Assembly (NCBI GenBank): GCA_002427995.1 | Contig: DIZV01000003.1 | Span: 1-5,763, forward strand | DNA: 5,763 bases | DNA from: Chloroflexi bacterium UBA6019 | GTDB lineage: Bacteria; Chloroflexota; Dormibacteria; Dormibacterales; Dormibacteraceae | Direction: 5' to 3' | Shown: positions 1 to 5,454 of the stretch, piece by piece | Position numbering within the stretch: position 1 is the first letter of the stretch | How the letters are laid out: each line of letters begins with the position of its first letter | Notes under the pieces: model-generated | Told to the model about the DNA's origin: nothing | What the model saw: only the letters and a program-made list of their open reading frames with translations | Database searches by the model: none | Made by a program: the position numbers and the translations under genes

Positions 1-186
1 GACGCCCTCGCCAAACTCGACGTGACGACCTTCTTCGGCCAGATCAAGTTCGACAGCCGGGGCATCAACATCTACAAGCCGATGGTCGTCGAACAGATCC
101 AGGCCGGCGTTCACCACACGGTCTATCCGCCCAACGTGGCCGACGTGCCGGCCAAGTACCCGACGCCTCCCTGGGACCAGCGGTAA
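1..186 (+). CDS. Branched-chain amino acid-type ABC transporter substrate-binding protein, C-terminal end (5' truncated)
   Basis: The reading frame is open from base 1 to a TAA at 184-186 and gives the last 61 residues of a protein whose start lies left of the window. The segment FFGQIKFDSRGINIYKPMVV followed by a Gln-rich stretch, a Tyr-Pro-Pro and a terminal PTPPWDQR is typical of the C-terminus of periplasmic-binding-fold (Peripla_BP_6) proteins of HAAT-family importers. In that family the protein binds the solute outside the membrane and delivers it to the permease pair. The stop lies 11 bases before livH, and the downstream permease and ATPase genes support the assignment. The ligand-binding residues are in the missing part, so the substrate cannot be inferred. 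Confidence 0.85.
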   Translation, partial: DALAKLDVTTFFGQIKFDSRGINIYKPMVVEQIQAGVHHTVYPPNVADVPAKYPTPPWDQR

Positions 187-197
187 CCGTCTGACCA

Positions 198-1067
198 GTG
201 GGCAACTTCGCCCAACTGGTGATCCTCGGCCTGCTGGCAGGCGGCGTCTATGTCGCCGTCGGGGTGGGCTTCGGCCTCGTCTGGGGAGTGTTGAACATCG
301 TCAACCTCGCCCACGGCGCCCTTGTCATCGTGGGCGGCTACATCACCTGGCAGCTGTTCACGGCCTACCACCTCGACCCCTTCCTGACTCTGCCGATCGA
401 CGCCGTTATCCTCTTCGCTCTCGGCTACGTCATTCAGCGAGGTGTGATCAACCGGGTGATCCGGGCGCCGTTGCTCTTCACCTTCCTCCTCACCTTCGGC
501 ATCAACCTGATCGTGATCAACGTCCTCCTCCTCATCTTCAAGTCCGACTTCCGGTCGGTCACGCCCTCCTACTCCGGCTCCGGCATCGAGATCGGTCCGT
601 TGGTCATCCCCTACACCCGGCTGGCAGCCCTGGCCGTGGCGTTGTTGCTCGCCGCCGGGTTGGCCTTCCTCCTCAACCGCACCCGTACCGGCCTCGCCAT
701 CCAGGCGGTCGGCGCCGACCGCGATGCGGCCCAGCTGGTCGGCATCGACCTCCGCCACACCTATGCGCTCACCTTCGCCATCGGAGCGGCATGCGCCGGA
801 GTTGCCGGCGGCCTGATCAGCCTCATCCAGGCGATCACGCCCACCGCGGGCGAGCCTTACACGCTGCAGGCGTTCGTGGTCGTGATCCTCGGTGGCCTCG
901 GCCGCGTCAGTGCGACGGTGCTCGGCGGCCTCCTCTTCGGGCTCATCGAGGTCTTCGCCCAGAGCATCCCCGGGTCCGGGTCGGTTTACGCCAACGCGAT
1001 CGCCTTCGGCCTCCTGGTGCTGGTCCTCGTGGTCCGGCCGCAAGGCCTCATCGGGCGACTCCGGTGA
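198..1067 (+). CDS. livH: Branched-chain amino acid-type ABC transporter permease LivH
   Basis: This is a 289-residue integral membrane permease, the usual LivH length, forming the transmembrane channel together with LivM. Hydrophobic segments lie at about residues 7-28, 39-56, 62-82, 92-115, 139-159, 190-212, 223-252 and 264-279. The motif NIVNLAHG (33-40) matches the conserved N-terminal VNFAHG motif of LivH. The region 165-205 (GLAIQAVGADRDAAQLVGID, then a Gly/Ala-rich helix) corresponds to the cytoplasmic coupling loop that contacts the ATPase. The GTG at 198 is chosen because it gives the family-typical N-terminus and starts 11 bases after the preceding stop; no strong Shine-Dalgarno is visible. 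The stop at 1065-1067 overlaps the livM start. Family assignment is firm; substrate specificity is unknown. Confidence 0.93.
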   Translation: MGNFAQLVILGLLAGGVYVAVGVGFGLVWGVLNIVNLAHGALVIVGGYITWQLFTAYHLDPFLTLPIDAVILFALGYVIQRGVINRVIRAPLLFTFLLTFGINLIVINVLLLIFKSDFRSVTPSYSGSGIEIGPLVIPYTRLAALAVALLLAAGLAFLLNRTRTGLAIQAVGADRDAAQLVGIDLRHTYALTFAIGAACAGVAGGLISLIQAITPTAGEPYTLQAFVVVILGGLGRVSATVLGGLLFGLIEVFAQSIPGSGSVYANAIAFGLLVLVLVVRPQGLIGRLR

Positions 1068-2158
1068 CCGGCTTTCGCAGCCTCCCTGATCGAGCCGGGC
1101 AGCGCTGGCGGCGGATCTTCCTGGTGCTCGGCGCGGTGGTCCTGGTGTACGCCCTGGCCGCCCCTCTCACCTCGCTCGACGCGGCCCAGAGCGCGGGCCT
1201 GCCGCTGCTGGCCGACAAGCTCTGGTTCCGGATCGCGACCATCATCGCGATGTTCGTGGTCATGGCCTCGGCCTGGAACATCATCGGCGGGCTCACGGGG
1301 TACGCGGCCTTCGGTAACGTCGCCTTCTTCGGCATCGGCGCGTACACCTGCGGGATGCTGGTGGCTCGGGCGCATTGGCCTCTCTTCCTCGCGCTCACCG
1401 TGGCGCCGGCCGCCGCGGCGGCCTTCGCCGCGCTCATCGGCGTGCCGCTGCTCCGGCTCCGAGGCCACTACTTCGCCGTCGCAAGCCTCGGCGTCAGCGT
1501 TGCCGTGGGCGAGGTGATCCAGAACCTGGAGATGGGTTCCAAGCCCGTCTTCGGCGGCGCCTCCGGGCTCTTCCTGCCCATCTTCCGCTCTGACTACCGC
1601 GACCTACTCTTCTTCTACCTGATGGTCGCGGCCGGCGCGCTGACCGTCGGCATCACCTGGTGGGTGCTTCGGAGCCGGTTCGGATACGGGCTGATCGCGA
1701 TCCGGGAGAACGAGGAGGCGGCGTCGGTGATGGGCGTCAACACGACCGCCTACAAGGTGGCCGCCTTCGCCCTCTCGGCGGCGCTGACCGGGCTGGCAGG
1801 GGGGATCTTCGCCCAGTGGAACGTGTTCATCAACCAGGAGAACGTATTCCCCATCGAATACAACATCCAGATGATCCTGATGGCTCTCGTCGGGGGCGCC
1901 GGCACCCTCTTCGGACCCGTCGCTGGAGCTGTCGCCCTCCAGCTCTTGATCCAGTTCCTGAGCGGCTCGCTGCCGATCTCGGCGGACCTTCCCTTCGTGC
2001 CGGCCGACGCCCGCCCGATCGTCGCCCAGGTGATCCTCGGCCTGCTCCTGGTGGTGACGGTCGTCTTCGTGCCCCGCGGCGTGATCGACTTCTTCGGGGG
2101 GCAGAGCCGCTTCAGCCTCTCCTTCTTAAGACGATCCCTCCGGGAGACCTCGGTTTGA
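1064..2158 (+). CDS. livM: Branched-chain amino acid-type ABC transporter permease LivM
   Basis: This is the second channel-forming permease, 364 residues from a GTG at 1064. The frame is open further upstream, but only as a shadow of livH. The 1064 start is preferred because it makes a 4-base GTGA overlap with the livH stop and places a basic segment (about residues 10-17) just before the first membrane helix (18-34). Conserved LivM features are the Gly-rich GYAAFGNVAFFGIGAY (79-94), SLGVSVAVGEVIQN (141-154) and the coupling loop around AIRENEEAASVMGVN (212-226), followed by a Gly/Ala helix to about 250. Hydrophobic helices continue at about 267-300 and 319-337. The polar tail (343-364) is modest. 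LivM proteins vary in length and this one is in the normal range. Confidence 0.93.
   Translation: MTGFRSLPDRAGQRWRRIFLVLGAVVLVYALAAPLTSLDAAQSAGLPLLADKLWFRIATIIAMFVVMASAWNIIGGLTGYAAFGNVAFFGIGAYTCGMLVARAHWPLFLALTVAPAAAAAFAALIGVPLLRLRGHYFAVASLGVSVAVGEVIQNLEMGSKPVFGGASGLFLPIFRSDYRDLLFFYLMVAAGALTVGITWWVLRSRFGYGLIAIRENEEAASVMGVNTTAYKVAAFALSAALTGLAGGIFAQWNVFINQENVFPIEYNIQMILMALVGGAGTLFGPVAGAVALQLLIQFLSGSLPISADLPFVPADARPIVAQVILGLLLVVTVVFVPRGVIDFFGGQSRFSLSFLRRSLRETSV
2142..2146 (+). promoter_or_regulatory. Shine-Dalgarno sequence for livG
   Basis: GGGAG lies inside the 3' end of livM, 8 bases before the TTG at 2155 and 14 bases before the GTG at 2161. The spacing favours the TTG as the livG initiator, which would overlap the livM stop as TTGA. 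Confidence 0.5.
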
Positions 2159-2928
2159 GCGTGGCCGGCCCAGCCGCGGCTGCGCTGCTCGAGCTGAGCA
2201 ACGTCACCAAGCGCTTCGGTGGCGTGGCCGCGCTCGACGGGGTGACCTTCTCCGCCGCGAAGGGCGAGATTCTCGGGATCATCGGTCCCAACGGGGCTGG
2301 CAAAACCACCCTGCTCAACTGCATCAGCGGCGTCTACCGGCTCGATGGCGGAGACATCCGCTGGCAGGGCGCATCGATCGCCGGGATGGCGCCCCATCGG
2401 GTCGCGCGACTCGGCATCGGCCGCACCTTCCAGGTCGTCAAGCCATTCCAGTCGATGACCGTGCGAGAGAACGCGGCCATCGGCGCGCTCTTCGGCAGCA
2501 CCGAGGCTCATCTCCCTCCCCGGCAGGCTTTCGAGCGGGCAGACGAGGTGCTCGAGCTGGTCGGGCTCGCCCACAAGTCGGCACTTCCCGTCACCGCTCT
2601 CACGATCCCCGACCGGAAGCGGCTGGAGGTCGCCCGGGCGGTTGCGACCAACCCCAGGCTGCTCCTCCTCGACGAGGTGATGGCCGGCCTCAACCATGTC
2701 GAGATCGACGAGGCACTGGAGATGGTCCGCGCGGTCCATGCCACCGGCGTGACGATCGTCCTCATCGAGCATGTGATGCGGGTGATCGTCGGCGTCTGCG
2801 ACCGGGCCATCGTGCTCCACTTCGGGCAGGTGCTGGCCGAGGGCGAGCCCAGCAAGGTCCTGCGCGACGAACGCGTGATCGAGGCCTACCTGGGAGAGCG
2901 GTACGCCCGCCAGCAGCGCGGTGGCTGA
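2155..2928 (+). CDS. livG: Branched-chain amino acid-type ABC transporter ATP-binding protein LivG
   Basis: This is a cytoplasmic ABC ATPase that pairs with LivF to power import; 257 residues from the TTG at 2155, or 255 from the GTG at 2161. The TTG is preferred because it overlaps the livM stop by 4 bases and sits 8 bases after GGGAG. Visible motifs are Walker A GPNGAGKT (44-51), the Q-loop Gln93 in GRTFQVVKPF, Walker B LLLLDE with catalytic Glu174, a D-loop-like AGLN (177-180) and the switch His206 in LIEHVM. The C-terminal tail ending in EAYLGERY (243-250) is the LivG-type extension. The ABC signature is unusual: LTIPDRKRLEVARA (149-162) stands where LSGGQ would be. From memory, a subgroup of LivG proteins has similar divergent signatures together with DEVMAGL after Walker B, so this is probably a subfamily trait rather than damage. 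Confidence 0.92.
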   Translation: MSVAGPAAAALLELSNVTKRFGGVAALDGVTFSAAKGEILGIIGPNGAGKTTLLNCISGVYRLDGGDIRWQGASIAGMAPHRVARLGIGRTFQVVKPFQSMTVRENAAIGALFGSTEAHLPPRQAFERADEVLELVGLAHKSALPVTALTIPDRKRLEVARAVATNPRLLLLDEVMAGLNHVEIDEALEMVRAVHATGVTIVLIEHVMRVIVGVCDRAIVLHFGQVLAEGEPSKVLRDERVIEAYLGERYARQQRGG

Positions 2929-3634
2929 GGCCCTGCTCCGCGTCCGCGGGCTGACCGCCGGCTTCGGCGCCGGCCCCGTCCTGTTCGGCATCGACATGGA
3001 CGTGGCTGAGGGCGAGCTGATCGCCGTGATCGGGGCCAACGGCGCCGGCAAGTCGACCCTCCTGGGAACTCTGAGCGGGCTCGTCCGGCCGACCGCGGGT
3101 ACGGTCTCCCTGAACGGCGTCGACATCACCGGTGCTCGTCCGGAGGCCGTGGTCAAAGCTGGGATCGCCCATGTGCCGCAGGGCCGGCGCCTCTTCGGGA
3201 CCCTGACCGTCGAGCGCAACCTGATGCTCGGCGCGTACCTCAGGCGGGATCGCGAGGTGCGCGCCGACCTGGAGCGGGTGCTCGGCTATTTCCCCGCTCT
3301 GGCGGACAAGCTCGGCCGCGATGCGGCCAACCTCTCCGGGGGCGAGCAGCAGATGGTCGCCATCGGGCGCGGCCTCATGGCCCGGCCGAGGCTGCTGATG
3401 ATAGATGAGCTCTCCCTCGGCCTGGCACCCAAAGTCGTGGAGCGGCTGATCGAGGTGGCGCGCGAAATCAACCAGGGCGGCACCACGATGCTCCTGGTCG
3501 AGCAGGACGTCCTGGTCGCGCTTGAAGCGGCCGACCGCGGCTATGTGCTCGAGAACGGCCGCGTGGCGATGAGCGGCCCGGCTGCCACGCTCCGCGAGGA
3601 CCCCGGGGTACGAAAGGCTTACCTCGGCATCTGA
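2921..3634 (+). CDS. livF: Branched-chain amino acid-type ABC transporter ATP-binding protein LivF
   Basis: This is the second ATPase subunit, 237 residues, the normal LivF length. Motifs are Walker A GANGAGKS (38-45), the Q-loop Gln87 in HVPQGRRLF, a canonical signature LSGGEQQ (138-144), Walker B LLMIDE with Glu163, and LVEQDV (192-197), in which Gln195 occupies the usual switch-His position. Gln there is typical of LivF (E. coli LivF has LVEQN), so it is not a defect. The ending VRKAYLGI is also characteristic. The GTG at 2921 overlaps the livG stop by 8 bases and no close Shine-Dalgarno is visible, so expression probably depends on translational coupling to livG. It is the last gene of the plus-strand operon. 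Confidence 0.93.
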   Translation: MAEALLRVRGLTAGFGAGPVLFGIDMDVAEGELIAVIGANGAGKSTLLGTLSGLVRPTAGTVSLNGVDITGARPEAVVKAGIAHVPQGRRLFGTLTVERNLMLGAYLRRDREVRADLERVLGYFPALADKLGRDAANLSGGEQQMVAIGRGLMARPRLLMIDELSLGLAPKVVERLIEVAREINQGGTTMLLVEQDVLVALEAADRGYVLENGRVAMSGPAATLREDPGVRKAYLGI

Positions 3635-3639
3635 GCCGA
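3624..3639 (+). terminator. Weak hairpin at the end of livF, possible terminator element
   Basis: TCGGC (3624-3628) can pair with GCCGA (3635-3639) around a 6-base loop that contains the livF stop codon. The stem is only 5 bp and no T-run follows, so it does not look like a standard intrinsic terminator. It is noted because the two operons converge here with only 28 bases (3635-3662) between stop codons. Confidence 0.15.
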
Positions 3640-3662
3640 AGAGCGCCGAAACCCTCCTCGGT

Positions 3663-4340
3663 TCAGGCGATCCGAGCGATGCGTACCCGCCATGCATCGG
3701 GCCCCTGTTCCAGGTAGTCCCAGCTGAACTGCTCCGGCTTGGTGGCCTCGAGCTGGTAGCGAAGAGGCTTGGGATCATGGTCGTTGACGAGCGTGATTCC
3801 AGCTCCGGCGCCCAGCTGATCGAGCTTGCTGAAGATCAACTCATGGCGCCTCGCCGGTGGCAGCGCTCGCACGTCAAGCACGTCTGCGGCAGCCACCGGT
3901 GCCTCCGCGAACCCGATCTCCCCCACCCGATAGGTCACCTGGGGACCCAGGTGCTTGCCGATGAAGCACCTCTCGCGCGCCCTGCCGGCCGCCCCCGCGT
4001 ACTCGGGCCGTCGGCTGGATTCGATCCCTGCGAAGGTCGGGTTGACGGTGATCGCTGAGACCCGAGCGGCCGGGCCTGGATAGTCAGAGATGGAACCGTC
4101 GACCCTCACCTCGAGCGCCGCCGCCGGCAACTGCCCCGCCTCGAGGATCGCGGCCAGGGTCGCGGTGTAGCAGGAGCCCACTGCGCTCAGCAGCAGCTCC
4201 TCCGGGTTGGTTCCCGCGCCCAGGCCGCCCATGGCCGCGGGTACCGAGAACTGAAACATCTCGCCCCCGGCTTCGACGAGGCCGCGGCTCAACCTGCCAC
4301 CGGACCAGGTCAGCTTGCTTGTGAAGGTGAGCTCTGCCAA
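3663..4340 (-). CDS. OsmC-family protein fused to a C-terminal DUF2249 domain
   Basis: This is a 225-residue two-domain protein. Residues 1 to about 145 are an OsmC/Ohr-like fold: TNPEELLLSAVGSCYTATLA (44-63) carries the conserved Glu48 and Cys57, and the second Cys125 lies in ERCFIGKHLG. The two-cysteine spacing resembles E. coli OsmC (Cys59/Cys125), whose family members reduce organic hydroperoxides. Residues about 154-223 are DUF2249: LDVRALPPARRHELIF, then LVNDHDPKPL with His188, then WDYLEQGPDAWRVRI. DUF2249 has no established biochemical role that I know of. The start is the TTG at 4340, supported by AGGAGG 9 bases upstream and by lying one base after the preceding gene's stop. It is the last gene of the minus-strand operon. 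The OsmC activity is inferred from the family; the role of the fused domain is unknown. Confidence 0.88.
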   Translation of the reverse strand: MAELTFTSKLTWSGGRLSRGLVEAGGEMFQFSVPAAMGGLGAGTNPEELLLSAVGSCYTATLAAILEAGQLPAAALEVRVDGSISDYPGPAARVSAITVNPTFAGIESSRRPEYAGAAGRARERCFIGKHLGPQVTYRVGEIGFAEAPVAAADVLDVRALPPARRHELIFSKLDQLGAGAGITLVNDHDPKPLRYQLEATKPEQFSWDYLEQGPDAWRVRIARIA

Positions 4341-4341
4341 C

Positions 4342-5214
4342 TCAAGTTACCTCCTGGTGCCCGTGCTCCCCGCCGGAGAGACGGGCGTGAAGCGCCCGCC
4401 TTTCGGCTGCCGAAAGGCGGTTCAGGAGCGGGACGTAAACCTCGTTCTCCTTCGTGAAGTGGACCTCGAGCAGAGCCTGGAGGCCATACAGCAGGCGGCG
4501 AACGCGTTCCCGCTCGGTTTCGGAGAGGGAGCCTTTCTCGATGCCCTCCAGCTCCGCCACCATCTGGCCGATGAAGCGGTGATCGGTGGACATCGTTCGA
4601 GTCGCACCGCCCACCGCCCGCAGCATCTGTTCCGCGGCCGGGTAGACGGAGCGCTCCTCCTCGGCGGCGTGTGGCAGCAGGCCATCCCGAAGGAAACCGA
4701 GGACTTCCTGGAGACGCGCGTGGAGACTGTGGTCGTCGAGCCGGGCGGAGTCCGCCGCCAGGCTACCCAGGTCCGTCAGGTGCGGGAAGAGCCCGCTGTG
4801 CTCGGCCAGGATGAGAGCCGCCACGTCGGGGGCCTCCTCCTCCGCCGGCCAGGGCGCGGCTGCGTGGGAGTGGTCGCCTGGCCCGGGCGGTGGGCTGACC
4901 ACGTTGACCGCCACCAGCCGACCGCCGACGGCGCGCAGTCCACGCGTCTCTCCGGCCGGGATGACGACCACGTCCCCGGCCCGCACGGGGTGGACGCTGG
5001 CGCCGGCCATGACCTGGCCGGTCCCCTCAACGATCGTCATCACCAGGTCGAGCGGTGGTGCGTGGAGGGGGATCTCCTGGCCGTCCTCAAGCGCCGCGAG
5101 CACCACCCGAAGGTGATCGGTCTCAGCGAGCGTCCGCCGTCCAAAGCCTTCCGCTGAGAACTTGGCCAGTTCGGCCGACCGGCCAACGAACGCCGTCGAT
5201 TGCTCGAGCGTCAC
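4342..5214 (-). CDS. Cupin domain-hemerythrin (HHE) domain fusion protein
   Basis: This is a 290-residue soluble protein without a signal peptide. Residues about 30-106 form a cupin-like beta barrel: the block from LVMTIVEGTGQV through AGDVVVIPAGETRGLRAVGG (79-98) matches the two cupin motifs. The usual metal ligands are mostly absent: His51 remains, but Pro53, Asp56 and Arg91 replace the expected His, Glu and His. Residues about 130-270 form a hemerythrin-like four-helix bundle with the di-iron ligand pattern: His162 or His165, HAAEE (His182, Glu186), His212 in STDHRFI, and HFTKE (His252, Glu256). Such bundles bind O2, NO or iron, or serve in Fe-centre repair. A His/Pro-rich linker (108-125) joins the domains. 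The GTG at 5214 is preceded by GAGGTGG 7 bases upstream and lies 2 bases after the preceding stop. The ligand is unknown. Confidence 0.85.
   Translation of the reverse strand: MTLEQSTAFVGRSAELAKFSAEGFGRRTLAETDHLRVVLAALEDGQEIPLHAPPLDLVMTIVEGTGQVMAGASVHPVRAGDVVVIPAGETRGLRAVGGRLVAVNVVSPPPGPGDHSHAAAPWPAEEEAPDVAALILAEHSGLFPHLTDLGSLAADSARLDDHSLHARLQEVLGFLRDGLLPHAAEEERSVYPAAEQMLRAVGGATRTMSTDHRFIGQMVAELEGIEKGSLSETERERVRRLLYGLQALLEVHFTKENEVYVPLLNRLSAAERRALHARLSGGEHGHQEVT
4350..4355 (-). promoter_or_regulatory. Shine-Dalgarno sequence deciding the TTG start of the OsmC-DUF2249 gene
   Basis: A perfect AGGAGG on the minus strand lies within the last codons of the cupin-hemerythrin gene, 9 bases before the TTG at 4340. 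Another TTG at 4345 is in a different frame and only 4 bases away, so the TTG at 4340 is the supported start. Confidence 0.7.
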
Positions 5215-5216
5215 CG

Positions 5217-5441
5217 TCAGGCCACCTCGCGGCGGAAGACGATCCGGTAGTCTCCGCCGCCCAGCGCCTCGGTCTCATGGCTGAAACCCTGTGCACCCAG
5301 GACCTGGTAGAGGGGGATCGGGTCGAGAGGGGCGAAGAGCTCGAACACCTCCTCCGGGTTGAGGCCCCCGACCACGCCCATGATCGCATCAAAGGGCTCG
5401 CTTCCCGCGGCCATCATCGGCCGAACATCCAAAGTCGCCAT
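5217..5441 (-). CDS. Small stand-alone DUF2249 domain protein
   Basis: This is a 74-residue protein that is a single DUF2249 domain: LDVRPM at 4-9, EPFDAIMGVVGGL (15-27), the core LFAPLDPIPLYQVL (35-48), GFSHETEALG (52-61) and the final strand YRIVFRRE. It belongs to a different branch from the DUF2249 domain fused to OsmC downstream: the core reads APLDPIPLY rather than NDHDPKPLRY and has no His at that position. The ATG at 5441 is chosen because GGAGG (5448-5452) lies 6 bases upstream and the protein then begins right at the domain. An in-frame GTG at 5474 would overlap the previous gene and add an unrelated 11 residues. It sits 13 bases after the MIP18 gene and 2 bases before the cupin-hemerythrin gene. 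DUF2249 has been predicted to have redox or metal-related roles, but nothing in the sequence proves it. Confidence 0.82.
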   Translation of the reverse strand: MATLDVRPMMAAGSEPFDAIMGVVGGLNPEEVFELFAPLDPIPLYQVLGAQGFSHETEALGGGDYRIVFRREVA

Positions 5442-5447
5442 CTCATA

Positions 5448-5452
5448 CCTCC
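5448..5452 (-). promoter_or_regulatory. Shine-Dalgarno sequence deciding the start of the small DUF2249 gene
   Basis: GGAGG on the minus strand lies in the 13-base gap after the MIP18-family stop codon, 6 bases before the ATG at 5441. It supports a 74-residue product rather than the longer 85-residue reading from the GTG at 5474. Confidence 0.65.
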
Positions 5453-5454
5453 AA

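Noticed and set aside
123..1043. Minus-strand frame opposite livH
   Set aside because: The product is an Asp/Glu/Gly/Arg-rich low-complexity shadow of the hydrophobic livH sequence with no family resemblance.
791..1063. Upstream extension of the livM frame to an ATG at 791
   Set aside because: The extra 91 residues are an Arg/Pro-rich shadow of livH, and the GTG at 1064 gives a normal LivM N-terminus with a 4-base overlap.
1750..3219. Long open frame on the minus strand opposite livM, livG and livF
   Set aside because: It is antisense to three well-supported genes, its product is Arg/Pro/Asp-rich with no recognisable domain, and long antisense frames are expected in GC-rich coding DNA.
3504..3506. 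Gln instead of His at the LivF switch position
   Set aside because: LivF proteins normally have Gln here (LVEQN in E. coli), so it is a family trait and not a defect.
3646..3663. Second weak inverted repeat in the convergent gap (CCGA with TCGG, or AACC with GGTT)
   Set aside because: Stems are only 4 bp with no T-run, which is expected by chance.
4315..5157. Plus-strand open frame opposite the cupin-hemerythrin gene
   Set aside because: It lies antisense to a gene with clear cupin and hemerythrin motifs and shows no domain of its own.
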